From: Bacteroidota bacterium
Lineage (GTDB): Bacteria; Bacteroidota; Bacteroidia; NS11-12g; UBA955
DNA: 13,561 nucleotides
Assembly (NCBI GenBank): GCA_030836345.1
Contig: JAURQA010000002.1
Span: 1-13,561 of the forward strand
Direction: 5' to 3'
Part shown: one piece after another, positions 7,233 through 13,561 of the stretch
How the letters are laid out: every line of letters starts with the position of its first letter
Numbering within the stretch: the first letter of the stretch is position 1
Translations under genes and position numbers: made by a program
Notes under the pieces: generated by a model
Database searches by the model: none
What the model was told of the DNA's origin: nothing
What the model saw: only the letters and a program-made list of their open reading frames with translations

Positions 7233-8603
7233 ATGAACAGGTACATAAAACCAATGTTAAACAGAATAAATAAATTAGGCAACAGAAACAAGGCCAGAAC
7301 TCCCTTTATTTGGAGTGCTGTAATTGCAGCTATAGTGCTAGGTGCATGTGGAGGGGACACTGGAGAATTAACCGGTGTACTTGGCAGGAGACCTTGGTTT
7401 CATGACCAACCTCTGGGCACGGTTTACATCCCATCAGGTACTTTTCACACTGGGCAGGCAGATCAGGATATTTTTCAGTCGTATTTAGAACCGAATAAGC
7501 AAATGACACAGACTGCCATGTGGATGGATGAAACGGAAATAACGAATAATGAGTATCGACAATTTGTTCATTACGTAATCGATTCTGTAGCTAGAGCCAT
7601 GTTGGATGATGATAGGTATTATCTACCCGAAGATGATGATGGCAACCGTTATATTAATCATAGGGAAAGACTGGATTGGGAGCGTCACAAGGAAGATCTT
7701 GAAGACATGTTTTACATGGAAGAAGAACGCTTTAGAGGAAAAAAACAAATTGATACACGGAAGTTATTGTACGTATATCAGTGGTTTGATTATGTAACAG
7801 CTGCAGCAAATACGGCAAAAGCATCGTATGATAAATATGATGAAAGAAATCCAGGCAACGATCGTTCACAATACATTAAAGATGAGGAGACTCATATCTA
7901 TCCTGATACCCTTTGTTGGATTAGAGATTTTACATTCTCTTACAACGATCCAATGACCCGTCAATACTTTTGGCATCCCAAATATGATGACTATCCTGTT
8001 GTGGGTGTAAACTGGCATCAAGCAAATGCATTTTGCGTTTGGCGAACTATTCGTAAAAACTCGTATTGGGAAGATATAGGATACCCAATAACTGAAGATT
8101 TTAGATTGCCTACAGAATATGAATGGGAATATGCTGCTCGTGGAACTAGAATTGGAGCTAAATATCCTTGGGGAGGACCTTACACCAGAAATAGTAAAGG
8201 ATGTATGCTGGCTAACTTTAAACCTTTGCGAGGCCATTATGGAGCCGACGGAGGAGTATATCCTGTAAGAGCTGATTCGTACTTTCCAAATGATTGGGGA
8301 TTGTACAATATGTCAGGTAACGTGGCAGAATGGACCTCCACCGCATGGGAAAAAGCGAATAATGCTATCGTACACGATTTAAACGGTCAAAATTATAGAA
8401 GAACTCCAGAGCGAGGACCTATAGCAAAATCAACGGATAAATCTTTCAAAAGGAAAGTGATTCGAGGTGGATCTTGGAAAGATGTTGCCTATTTTATTGA
8501 AAATGGAGCACGCACATATGAATATCAAGATACAAGTAAGTGCTATGTGGGTTTCAGAACCGTTCAATCATACATCGGGCGATCAAATAAAGACAGAAAA
8601 TAA
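7233..8603 (+). CDS. gldK: GldK/PorK, T9SS ring lipoprotein with FGE-like fold
   Basis: Residues 1-38 form a long lipoprotein signal ending in the lipobox LGAC (36-39), so Cys39 would be lipidated. From about residue 60 the chain follows the formylglycine-generating-enzyme (sulfatase-modifying factor) fold: LGTVYIPSGTFHTG (61-74), DETEITNNEYRQFV (99-112), VVGVNWHQANAFCVW (256-270), RLPTEYEWEYAARG (291-304), LYNMSGNVAEWT (358-369) and VIRGGSW (409-415). GldK and GldN form the periplasmic ring of the T9SS beneath the outer membrane. A charged stretch of about 135 residues (112-247) splits the fold, and the segment after RGGSW carries no cysteine, so catalysis is not expected. The start at 7233 is backed by AAAGGAAG (7217-7224); Met8 is an alternative. 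First gene of gldKLMN, 26 nt before gldL. At 456 residues the length is normal for the family. Confidence 0.96.
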   Translation: MNRYIKPMLNRINKLGNRNKARTPFIWSAVIAAIVLGACGGDTGELTGVLGRRPWFHDQPLGTVYIPSGTFHTGQADQDIFQSYLEPNKQMTQTAMWMDETEITNNEYRQFVHYVIDSVARAMLDDDRYYLPEDDDGNRYINHRERLDWERHKEDLEDMFYMEEERFRGKKQIDTRKLLYVYQWFDYVTAAANTAKASYDKYDERNPGNDRSQYIKDEETHIYPDTLCWIRDFTFSYNDPMTRQYFWHPKYDDYPVVGVNWHQANAFCVWRTIRKNSYWEDIGYPITEDFRLPTEYEWEYAARGTRIGAKYPWGGPYTRNSKGCMLANFKPLRGHYGADGGVYPVRADSYFPNDWGLYNMSGNVAEWTSTAWEKANNAIVHDLNGQNYRRTPERGPIAKSTDKSFKRKVIRGGSWKDVAYFIENGARTYEYQDTSKCYVGFRTVQSYIGRSNKDRK

Positions 8604-8629
8604 CAAAAAAAAATTAATATAGAAAAATT

Positions 8630-9292
8630 ATGAGTAGTAAAAGCTTCTTTCAAACAAAACGGTGGAAAACCATCATGAATTTCATCTACGGAATAGGTGC
8701 AGCAGTAGTAATTGTTGGAGCACTTTTCAAGATTCTACACTGGCCTGGAGCCAACCTAATGTTAATCATTGGTCTTTTAACAGAAGCAGGTATATTCTGT
8801 ATTTCAGCTTTCGAACCCGTGCACCAAGATATTGATTGGTCGCTTGTATATCCTGAATTAGCTGGAGGAGAGTCTACTGAAAAGAAGTCTAAAGGAACTA
8901 CTGCCGGTGTTTCTGCTCAGTTGGATGTTATGTTATCAGAAGCCAACGTAGGCCCGGATTTGATTGAAAACTTAGGGAGCGGATTGCAATCTTTGAGTAC
9001 AAATGTGAAAGATATGAGTAATCTTAGTTCAGCGGCAGTTGCAACAGAAGCTTATTCAACAAGCGCTAATGCAGCAGCTCAAAACATGAATGATATATCG
9101 AAAAGTACAGCCATGGTTGCAGATAGCATGAGTTCTTTTACTGGAGGCTTAAGTAGTGTTTTAACCAATCTTCAGCAAACCGAAACTGCAACGACTGATT
9201 TCAAAGGAGAACTAGACAAACTCAATAAGAATTTAGGTAATTTAAATAATATTTATGGCAATATGTTAAGTGCCATGGGAGGAAAAGGATAA
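8630..9292 (+). CDS. gldL: GldL/PorL, inner-membrane T9SS/gliding motor subunit
   Basis: 220 residues. Two membrane helices, about 16-35 (NFIYGIGAAVVIVGALFKI) and 42-60, are joined by a short periplasmic loop (LHWPGAN); the remaining 150 residues are cytoplasmic and rich in Ser/Thr/Ala. The family motifs Y-G-x-G-A-A-V-V-I-V-G-A-L-F-K, LLTEAGIF and SAFEP are present. Tyr20, Lys34, His37, Glu52 and Glu62 appear to correspond to the conserved polar residues of Flavobacterium johnsoniae GldL (Tyr13, Lys27, His30, Glu49, Glu59 from memory), where the membrane glutamate is implicated in proton coupling. GldL forms the ring around a GldM dimer and powers T9SS and gliding. AT-rich leader without a clear Shine-Dalgarno, usual for this phylum. 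Confidence 0.96.
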   Translation: MSSKSFFQTKRWKTIMNFIYGIGAAVVIVGALFKILHWPGANLMLIIGLLTEAGIFCISAFEPVHQDIDWSLVYPELAGGESTEKKSKGTTAGVSAQLDVMLSEANVGPDLIENLGSGLQSLSTNVKDMSNLSSAAVATEAYSTSANAAAQNMNDISKSTAMVADSMSSFTGGLSSVLTNLQQTETATTDFKGELDKLNKNLGNLNNIYGNMLSAMGGKG

Positions 9293-9330
9293 GTTTAACC
9301 ACAAATTAGTAATTAAAAAAAAGAATAATT

Positions 9331-10962
9331 ATGGCAGGTGGTAACATTTCCCCAAGGCAGAAGATGATTAACATGATGTATCTCGTGTTAATTGCCCTAC
9401 TGGCCTTGAATGTATCGAAAGAAATTATCAAAGCTTTTAATTTGTTCGAAAATTCATTAGTTAGCTCAACCGCTAACATTGTCGAAAAGAACAAAATAAT
9501 TAGCGAGGCTCTAGCAAAGTTAGAAGACAATGCACAAGCTCGATTGGCAGAAAAGCACTTAGGTGATGTTAAAAAGGTTTCAGATGATTTCAATTCTTAT
9601 ATTGATAATCTTAAAAAAACCTTAGAAATTAAATCTGGAGGACGTAACATGGATCCCGAAGCACTTCTCGTTAAGGGAGGAATCCCCGAGTTAAGTAAAG
9701 GAGATGATATAGAAAGTCATGCAAACTTCTTTTTACATGAGCTCAATGGGAAAGAAGTTCAAGAGAGTGCTTTCAATAATGGTGAGCAATTGCAGAAAAA
9801 AATAAACGAAGCAAGGGTGGCTATGCTTGAGGTATTGAAAAATGCTATTAAAGATAGCCTTTCTTCAGGACTTCAAGGTAAATTGAATACAATACAAGCA
9901 AAGACCTCATTAATAGCTGAAGACCAAACAACAACTGATGGTTCTAAAAGCAAATGGTATAAAATGTATATTGTAGAAACTCCGATATCAAGTGTTATGG
10001 CCATGCTAAGTAAATTGCAGAATGATGCCCGTACATTAGAATCTGAAATCAGTTCCACACTTGCTGCTGCAGTTGGTGCAGATGACTTTAAGTTTAATAC
10101 ACTTAAAGCCATTGTAAGCGCTCCAACCAGTGCAGTTCTAAGAGGAGAAACCTATGAGGCAGATATTATCTTAGCAGCTTATGACAAAAATGCTAATATG
10201 AATGTAACTGCAGGTGGAAGAGCTTTGAAAGTAGAAAACGGAATGGGAAAATATACAGCAAGTGCTGGAAGTCCAGGAGAATATACGTACAAAGTTAAGA
10301 TTGCTGTTCCTAACCCAACAGGTGGACCAGCAAAGATTATCGAAGGAGAAGGAGCTTATAGTGTATTTGAGCCAGCTGCTTCGATCTCTGCAGATAAATT
10401 GGATATGATATATATAGGACTAGATAACCCTATGAGTATCACCGTTGCTGGTGTAAGCCCAAGAAATGTAACAGCTCGTGCTACTGGTGTAAATTTGAGA
10501 CAAGTAGGCGGCGGTAAATACAAAGCTCTTGGATCAAAACCAGGAAACGCAACTATTAGTGTATCTGCAACCATCAAAGGTAGGAATATGCCAATGGGTA
10601 GAAGAACCTTTAGAGTTAGACCTGTTCCTAATCCAGTATTTAAAGCTGGAGCAATTGGATTTGATAAACCAACCATATCCTTAAATGCTCTTAAGTTTCA
10701 AGGTGCAGCAACTGCTCCGCTTTTGAATTTTATTTACGAAGGTGTAAAATTTAAGGTTGTTGGATATAATTTTACGGCTCTTGGAAGAAAAACAAACGGA
10801 CCTCTTGATATTAAGGGAAGGAGCGCAAGTCTAGCTCCAATAAAAGGAGCTCTTAATAGACTTAGAGCGGGCGACTTTATTACTTTCACAGGAATAAAAG
10901 TAATTGGACCAGATGGGAAAGTAAGACCTATTGCCAACGTGGCAGCAAAATTGTCTAAATAA
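9331..10962 (+). CDS. gldM: GldM/PorM, motor shaft protein
   Basis: A 543-residue bitopic inner-membrane protein. The start MAGGNISPRQKMINMMYLVL followed by ALLALNVSKEI (residues 1-32) is the family signature, with one membrane helix at about 12-28 and the rest in the periplasm. In known structures the periplasmic part is four domains in a row forming a long twisted dimer that links the GldL motor to the GldK/GldN ring; here the helical first domain (about 35-225) and the later beta-rich Ig-like domains, such as AVLRGETYEADIILAAYD and FRVRPVPNPVFKAGAIG, can be followed by eye. It is about 20-30 residues longer than the F. johnsoniae protein, a difference I cannot place precisely. Lies 38 nt after gldL and 29 nt before gldN, so one operon is likely. 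Confidence 0.97.
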   Translation: MAGGNISPRQKMINMMYLVLIALLALNVSKEIIKAFNLFENSLVSSTANIVEKNKIISEALAKLEDNAQARLAEKHLGDVKKVSDDFNSYIDNLKKTLEIKSGGRNMDPEALLVKGGIPELSKGDDIESHANFFLHELNGKEVQESAFNNGEQLQKKINEARVAMLEVLKNAIKDSLSSGLQGKLNTIQAKTSLIAEDQTTTDGSKSKWYKMYIVETPISSVMAMLSKLQNDARTLESEISSTLAAAVGADDFKFNTLKAIVSAPTSAVLRGETYEADIILAAYDKNANMNVTAGGRALKVENGMGKYTASAGSPGEYTYKVKIAVPNPTGGPAKIIEGEGAYSVFEPAASISADKLDMIYIGLDNPMSITVAGVSPRNVTARATGVNLRQVGGGKYKALGSKPGNATISVSATIKGRNMPMGRRTFRVRPVPNPVFKAGAIGFDKPTISLNALKFQGAATAPLLNFIYEGVKFKVVGYNFTALGRKTNGPLDIKGRSASLAPIKGALNRLRAGDFITFTGIKVIGPDGKVRPIANVAAKLSK

Positions 10963-10991
10963 GAATTTAAATAGAAGAAAGGAAAAGAGTA

Positions 10992-11993
10992 ATGAAAAAA
11001 GTTTTAATGTTAATGACGGTAAGTTTCCTAAGCCTAAATGTCTTCGGACAATGGGGCGGCTGGGGAGATGGTGATGATGATAGCGGTGACGACAGCTCAA
11101 CAGAAACAACAACGGAAGATGGAAGTGAATCTTCTGGATCTGAAGGAATGGAAGATGAGAGTATATCATCTGAGTTAACCGTACCAACCATTGGGACTCA
11201 TTACGACGACGCTCCAGATCCCAGATATGAGCCAACTCAAACAGTTGATGATGGCAGACCACTTATGGAAGATGGCGTGGTGGTAACCCCACCCTTTTTG
11301 AGAGAAGCTGATGTTAAGTTCAAACGGAGAATTTGGAGAAGAATTGACGTAAGACAAAAATTAAACAAAGCCTTTACATGGCCAAGGAATCCCGTTATAA
11401 AGAATATTTATGAACTAGCAGTTCAAGGGAAAGTAAAAGCGTATTTGAACGATTCCCTTGCTACTTATTATACCCCAGAAGATGCGTGGCAGCGAGGAAG
11501 CTATACAGACGTTATTGAGATTCCTACTCCAGGATATGAGGATGATCCGACCATGAATGTTTTTAAAGAGGTAGCCATTCCTTTTGTTTGGGAAGACATC
11601 AAACAAATCGAACTTATGGAAGATTGGATTTTTGATTATAAGCATAGCGAGTTAAGACCTAGAATTATAGCTGTTGCTCCTATTTACACACGTCAAATTG
11701 GTGGTTTAAGTATAGACCAAGCCTTGTTTTGGTTGGACATGAAGGATTTACGACCATGGCTGGCTAAAAGTGAAGTGTACAATAGGTATAACGATGCAGC
11801 TCGTATTTCGTGGGATGATGTATTCAACCACTATAGATTATTTGATAGCTATATTGTTAAGACCACAGATTGGGATGATCAATACATAGCTAACAAATCT
11901 GAATTTAGACAAGATGGTTTAGCCGCTCTATTGGAAGGTGAAAAAATTAAGAATGATTTATTCATGTTCGAACACGATCTTTGGGAGTATTAA
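10992..11993 (+). CDS. gldN: GldN/PorN, periplasmic T9SS ring protein
   Basis: Partner of GldK in the T9SS ring. Residues 1-19 (MKKVLMLMTVSFLSLNVFG) are a signal peptide with cleavage likely before Gln20. Residues 24-61 are an acidic, Ser/Thr-rich low-complexity stretch (18 Asp/Glu, no Lys or Arg). The GldN domain follows, about 100-330: VKFKRRIWRRIDVRQKLNKAF (108-128) is the typical Trp-Arg-x-Ile-Asp-x-Arg-x-Lys-x-Asn segment, then Y-E-L-x-x-x-G-K-V-K-A-Y, the TP-E-D-A segment and PRIIAVAPIYTRQIGGLSIDQALFW near 220-245. A GA-rich GAAGAAAGGAAAAGAG (10974-10990) precedes the ATG. At 333 residues it fits the family. Last gene of the cluster, followed by a strong terminator. Confidence 0.95.
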   Translation: MKKVLMLMTVSFLSLNVFGQWGGWGDGDDDSGDDSSTETTTEDGSESSGSEGMEDESISSELTVPTIGTHYDDAPDPRYEPTQTVDDGRPLMEDGVVVTPPFLREADVKFKRRIWRRIDVRQKLNKAFTWPRNPVIKNIYELAVQGKVKAYLNDSLATYYTPEDAWQRGSYTDVIEIPTPGYEDDPTMNVFKEVAIPFVWEDIKQIELMEDWIFDYKHSELRPRIIAVAPIYTRQIGGLSIDQALFWLDMKDLRPWLAKSEVYNRYNDAARISWDDVFNHYRLFDSYIVKTTDWDDQYIANKSEFRQDGLAALLEGEKIKNDLFMFEHDLWEY

Positions 11994-12014
11994 TTTGACT
12001 TAAAAAAACATAAC

Positions 12015-12050
12015 AAAAAGGCCTTTAATCAGATGATTAGAGGCCTTTTT
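12015..12050 (+). terminator. Rho-independent terminator after gldN
   Basis: Stem of 16 pairs: AAAAAGGCCTTTAATC (12015-12030) with GATTAGAGGCCTTTTT (12035-12050), one G-U pair, closing a tetraloop AGAT. The 3' arm ends in a T-run extended to 12051. It begins 21 nt after the gldN stop and ends 40 nt before the next promoter's -7 element, so it marks the end of the porP-gldKLMN unit. The A-run on the 5' side would also give a U-run on the other strand. Confidence 0.9.
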
Positions 12051-12067
12051 TAATTCACAAAATCTTG

Positions 12068-12098
12068 CTTGATATACAAATAAATTGATTTATCTTTG
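12068..12098 (+). promoter_or_regulatory. Promoter of the yceD-rpmF-plsX operon
   Basis: CTTG (12068-12071; consensus TTTG), 19 nt, TATCTTTG (12091-12098; exact TAnnTTTG). It lies just after the gldN terminator and 25 nt before the first ATG, which makes its assignment to the downstream operon clear. Function inferred from consensus match and position. Confidence 0.65.
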
Positions 12099-12123
12099 CA
12101 AACTCTTTTAGAAGAGGTATACC

Positions 12124-12633
12124 ATGATGGAAGATTATCGTATAGAGTTTGTTAAACTCAAACTAGGTAAGCATAATCTCACCCTTGAGGTAGACAAATC
12201 GTTCTTTTTAAGTTTTGAAAATACAGAAGTAATTGATGCTAACATTAAAGTGGAAATGGAGCTTGATCGACATCCGAATTGGATCAATGTCAGTTTTAGC
12301 GCAAAAGGTTCCCTGAGCACGGGTTGTGACCGTTGTCTAGTGAATATACCATTCCCTATTGACGTATCTTACTTTTTAGTATACAGAATGGGCATTGATG
12401 AAACCCAGGAGGATACAGAGGATATAAAATACCTTAAACCGCACGACTATTTCATAGATGTTTCACTCCCCGTATATGAGACGATATTGCTCAATCTTCC
12501 CATGATTCGCAACTGCGATAATTTAGAGGTTGAACCATGCGATAAAACAATGCTTTCAAAACTTAAGGAAAATGAAAAAAATACAGAGAATCAAGAAGAT
12601 TCTCGTTGGGAAAAATTAAAAGGATTAAAATAA
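12124..12633 (+). CDS. yceD: DUF177/YceD-family protein
   Basis: A 169-residue cytoplasmic protein of the DUF177 (YceD) family, long known as the gene before rpmF and linked by genetics to 23S rRNA accumulation or ribosome assembly. Family signs are: the YRIEFVKLKLGKH start, the GCDRCLVNIPFPI core with a CxxC pair, an acidic stretch (DETQEDTEDI), LLNLPMIRNC with a later Cys (NLEVEPC), and a terminal RWEKLKGLK. The last segment corresponds to the DPRWEKLK end found in many homologues. Two ATGs in a row (12124 and 12127) can serve; AGAAGAGG at 12110-12117 is well placed for either. rpmF begins 4 nt after the stop, so the pair is co-transcribed and probably coupled. Family is certain, biochemical role is not. 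Confidence 0.93.
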   Translation: MMEDYRIEFVKLKLGKHNLTLEVDKSFFLSFENTEVIDANIKVEMELDRHPNWINVSFSAKGSLSTGCDRCLVNIPFPIDVSYFLVYRMGIDETQEDTEDIKYLKPHDYFIDVSLPVYETILLNLPMIRNCDNLEVEPCDKTMLSKLKENEKNTENQEDSRWEKLKGLK

Positions 12634-12637
12634 AGTT

Positions 12638-12823
12638 ATGGCACATCCAAAACGAAAGATATCGAAAACACGAAGAGACAAAAGACGAACCCACGACAAA
12701 TTGGAGGTACGTCCAATGATTGCAGATCCAGTAACTGGAGATGTTTCTCTTTATCATAGAGTAAACTTAGAAACCGGTACCTACCGAGGACAAAAGGTAA
12801 TGAAGGGACGTAACGAAGCGTAA
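12638..12823 (+). CDS. rpmF: 50S ribosomal protein L32, cysteine-free form
   Basis: A 61-residue basic protein. The start MAHPKRKISKTRRDKRRTHD is the L32 signature and the C-terminal half keeps the zinc-ribbon outline (DPVTGDVSLYHRVNLETGTYRG). L32 usually holds zinc with four cysteines in two CxxC pairs (CPNCG ... CPSCG); here the pairs read DPVTG and NLETG, so no cysteine remains while the glycines and HRV/YRG residues stay. This is the so-called C-minus paralogue type, but here it occupies the standard operon site after DUF177 and before plsX (1-nt gap). It is expected to work in the large subunit without zinc. Whether a second, cysteine-bearing copy exists elsewhere cannot be seen. Confidence 0.96.
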   Translation: MAHPKRKISKTRRDKRRTHDKLEVRPMIADPVTGDVSLYHRVNLETGTYRGQKVMKGRNEA

Positions 12824-12824
12824 A

Positions 12825-13561
12825 ATGCGCATTGGAGTAGACGCGATGGGGGGCGATTTTGCACCCAAAGAAGCTATTCTCGGCTCAATCGAAGCTCTAA
12901 AACTCTATCCTGAAATTCACATTGTATTATTCGGAGATGAGGCTAAGATAACCCCTGAGAGAAAAAATTACTCAGACCGACTTTCTGAGGTTGCTAGTTC
13001 CGGTGATATCGGGATGCGTGAGCATCCAGTAAAAGCTATTTTGAGTAAACAAACCTCGAGCATAGCTATGGGCTTTGGTTATCTTAAAAAGAACTTAATA
13101 GACGGGTTTTTAAGCGCAGGAAATACAGGTGCCATGCTCGTTGGTAGTATTGGTTCAGTCAAGGCTATTGACGGAGTTGCAAGACCCTGTATAACGAGTT
13201 TAATACCGCGAGAAAATAAAAATCCAGGCTTACTCCTTGATGTGGGCGCTAATGCCGACGTAAAACCTGAGCATATGGTTCAATTTGCTCAACTCGGAAG
13301 TATATATTATCAAACGATATATGGCTCTGAAGCGAATGTTGGTTTATTAAATATTGGCGAAGAGGAAGAAAAGGGCAATGTTCTAACAAAGGCCACCCAT
13401 AAGTTACTTAAAAAGTGCGAACAAATTAATTTTGTTGGGAATGTAGAGGGACGCAATATATTTAATGAAGATGCCGATGTTATTGTATGTGATGGATTCA
13501 CAGGAAATGCAATAATTAAAGTGTGTGAAGGTATGTTCTACAGACTAGCAAAGCGAGGGAT
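12825..13561 (+). CDS. plsX: Phosphate acyltransferase PlsX, partial (3' end cut by window)
   Basis: Open from ATG at 12825 to the end of the window, 245 codons of an expected 310-340. PlsX converts acyl-ACP and phosphate to acyl-phosphate, the donor for PlsY in phosphatidic acid synthesis, at the membrane surface. The family motifs appear in order: MRIGVDAMGGDFAPKEAI at the N-terminus, HPVKAILSKQTSS, GFLSAGNTGAMLVG, LLDVGANADVKPEHMVQFA, VGLLNIGEEEEKGN, FVGNVEGRNIF and VIVCDGFTGNAIIK. The start is 1 nt after the rpmF stop, giving the conserved yceD-rpmF-plsX order; fabH commonly follows and may lie just outside. Assignment is secure, completeness cannot be judged. Confidence 0.97.
   Translation, partial: MRIGVDAMGGDFAPKEAILGSIEALKLYPEIHIVLFGDEAKITPERKNYSDRLSEVASSGDIGMREHPVKAILSKQTSSIAMGFGYLKKNLIDGFLSAGNTGAMLVGSIGSVKAIDGVARPCITSLIPRENKNPGLLLDVGANADVKPEHMVQFAQLGSIYYQTIYGSEANVGLLNIGEEEEKGNVLTKATHKLLKKCEQINFVGNVEGRNIFNEDADVIVCDGFTGNAIIKVCEGMFYRLAKRG

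Noticed and set aside
7866..8237. Open frame of 123 codons on the minus strand inside gldK
   Set aside because: Lies wholly antisense to conserved FGE-fold motifs, with no recognisable protein features.
7233..8603. gldK as an active formylglycine-generating enzyme for sulfatases
   Set aside because: Lipobox, position in gldKLMN and lack of cysteines in the catalytic segment point to the structural T9SS lipoprotein.
10831..11262. Open frame of 143 codons on the minus strand across the gldM-gldN junction
   Set aside because: Antisense to two certain genes; its Ser/His/Leu-rich translation reflects the GATGAT-rich acidic codons of gldN read backwards.
12638..12655. TGGCAC resembling a sigma-54 -24 element
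   Set aside because: It lies in the rpmF start codons, and the matching TTGC -12 element is missing at the right distance.

Overview
The window reads as a stretch of chromosome from an AT-rich, free-living member of the Bacteroidota, most likely a Flavobacteriia/Cryomorphaceae-like relative (the exact family is inference). The reasons are: a complete type IX secretion (T9SS)/gliding core cluster porP-gldK-gldL-gldM-gldN, a phylum-restricted T9SS cargo C-terminal domain, a DUF4369 lipoprotein-like start, flavobacterial-style L32, and promoters of the Bacteroidota form (TTTG, about 19-21 nt, TAnnTTTG) rather than TTGACA/TATAAT. Many genes also lack a strong Shine-Dalgarno.

Left part, minus strand (reading right to left from 5541 to 1): an NtrC-type sigma-54 activator/response regulator, a Sua5/YwlC-type threonylcarbamoyl-AMP synthase 1 nt downstream, a 630-residue secreted protein with a T9SS type A sorting domain, truB overlapping it by 1 nt, and, behind its own promoter, the N-terminal 160 residues of a DUF4369 protein that runs off the window. 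This half joins tRNA modification (t6A37 and pseudouridine 55), a regulator and cell-envelope proteins.

Middle: a 410-nt divergent intergenic region (5542-5951) holds a candidate promoter for the rightward genes and no convincing gene. Rightward from 5952 come a PorP/SprF-family outer-membrane protein, then gldK (lipoprotein), gldL (two-helix inner-membrane motor subunit), gldM (single-pass motor subunit with a large periplasmic part) and gldN (periplasmic partner of GldK). Together GldL/GldM convert proton motive force into movement across the periplasm and GldK/GldN form the ring near the outer membrane. A near-consensus promoter in front of gldK suggests gldKLMN can be expressed apart from porP. 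A strong hairpin terminator closes the cluster at 12015-12050.

Right part, plus strand (12124 to end): the widely conserved yceD(DUF177)-rpmF-plsX cluster linking ribosome assembly with phospholipid synthesis. plsX is cut by the window edge. The L32 protein here lacks all four zinc-ribbon cysteines.

I did not find a wholly new system: no CRISPR array, transposon, prophage, tRNA or rRNA is visible. The items most worth a second look are the zinc-free L32, the altered sigma-54 contact loop (GSFTSA) of the activator, the acidic low-complexity insert of GldN, the long insert and absent catalytic cysteines in GldK, and the uncharacterised T9SS cargo tied by overlap to truB.
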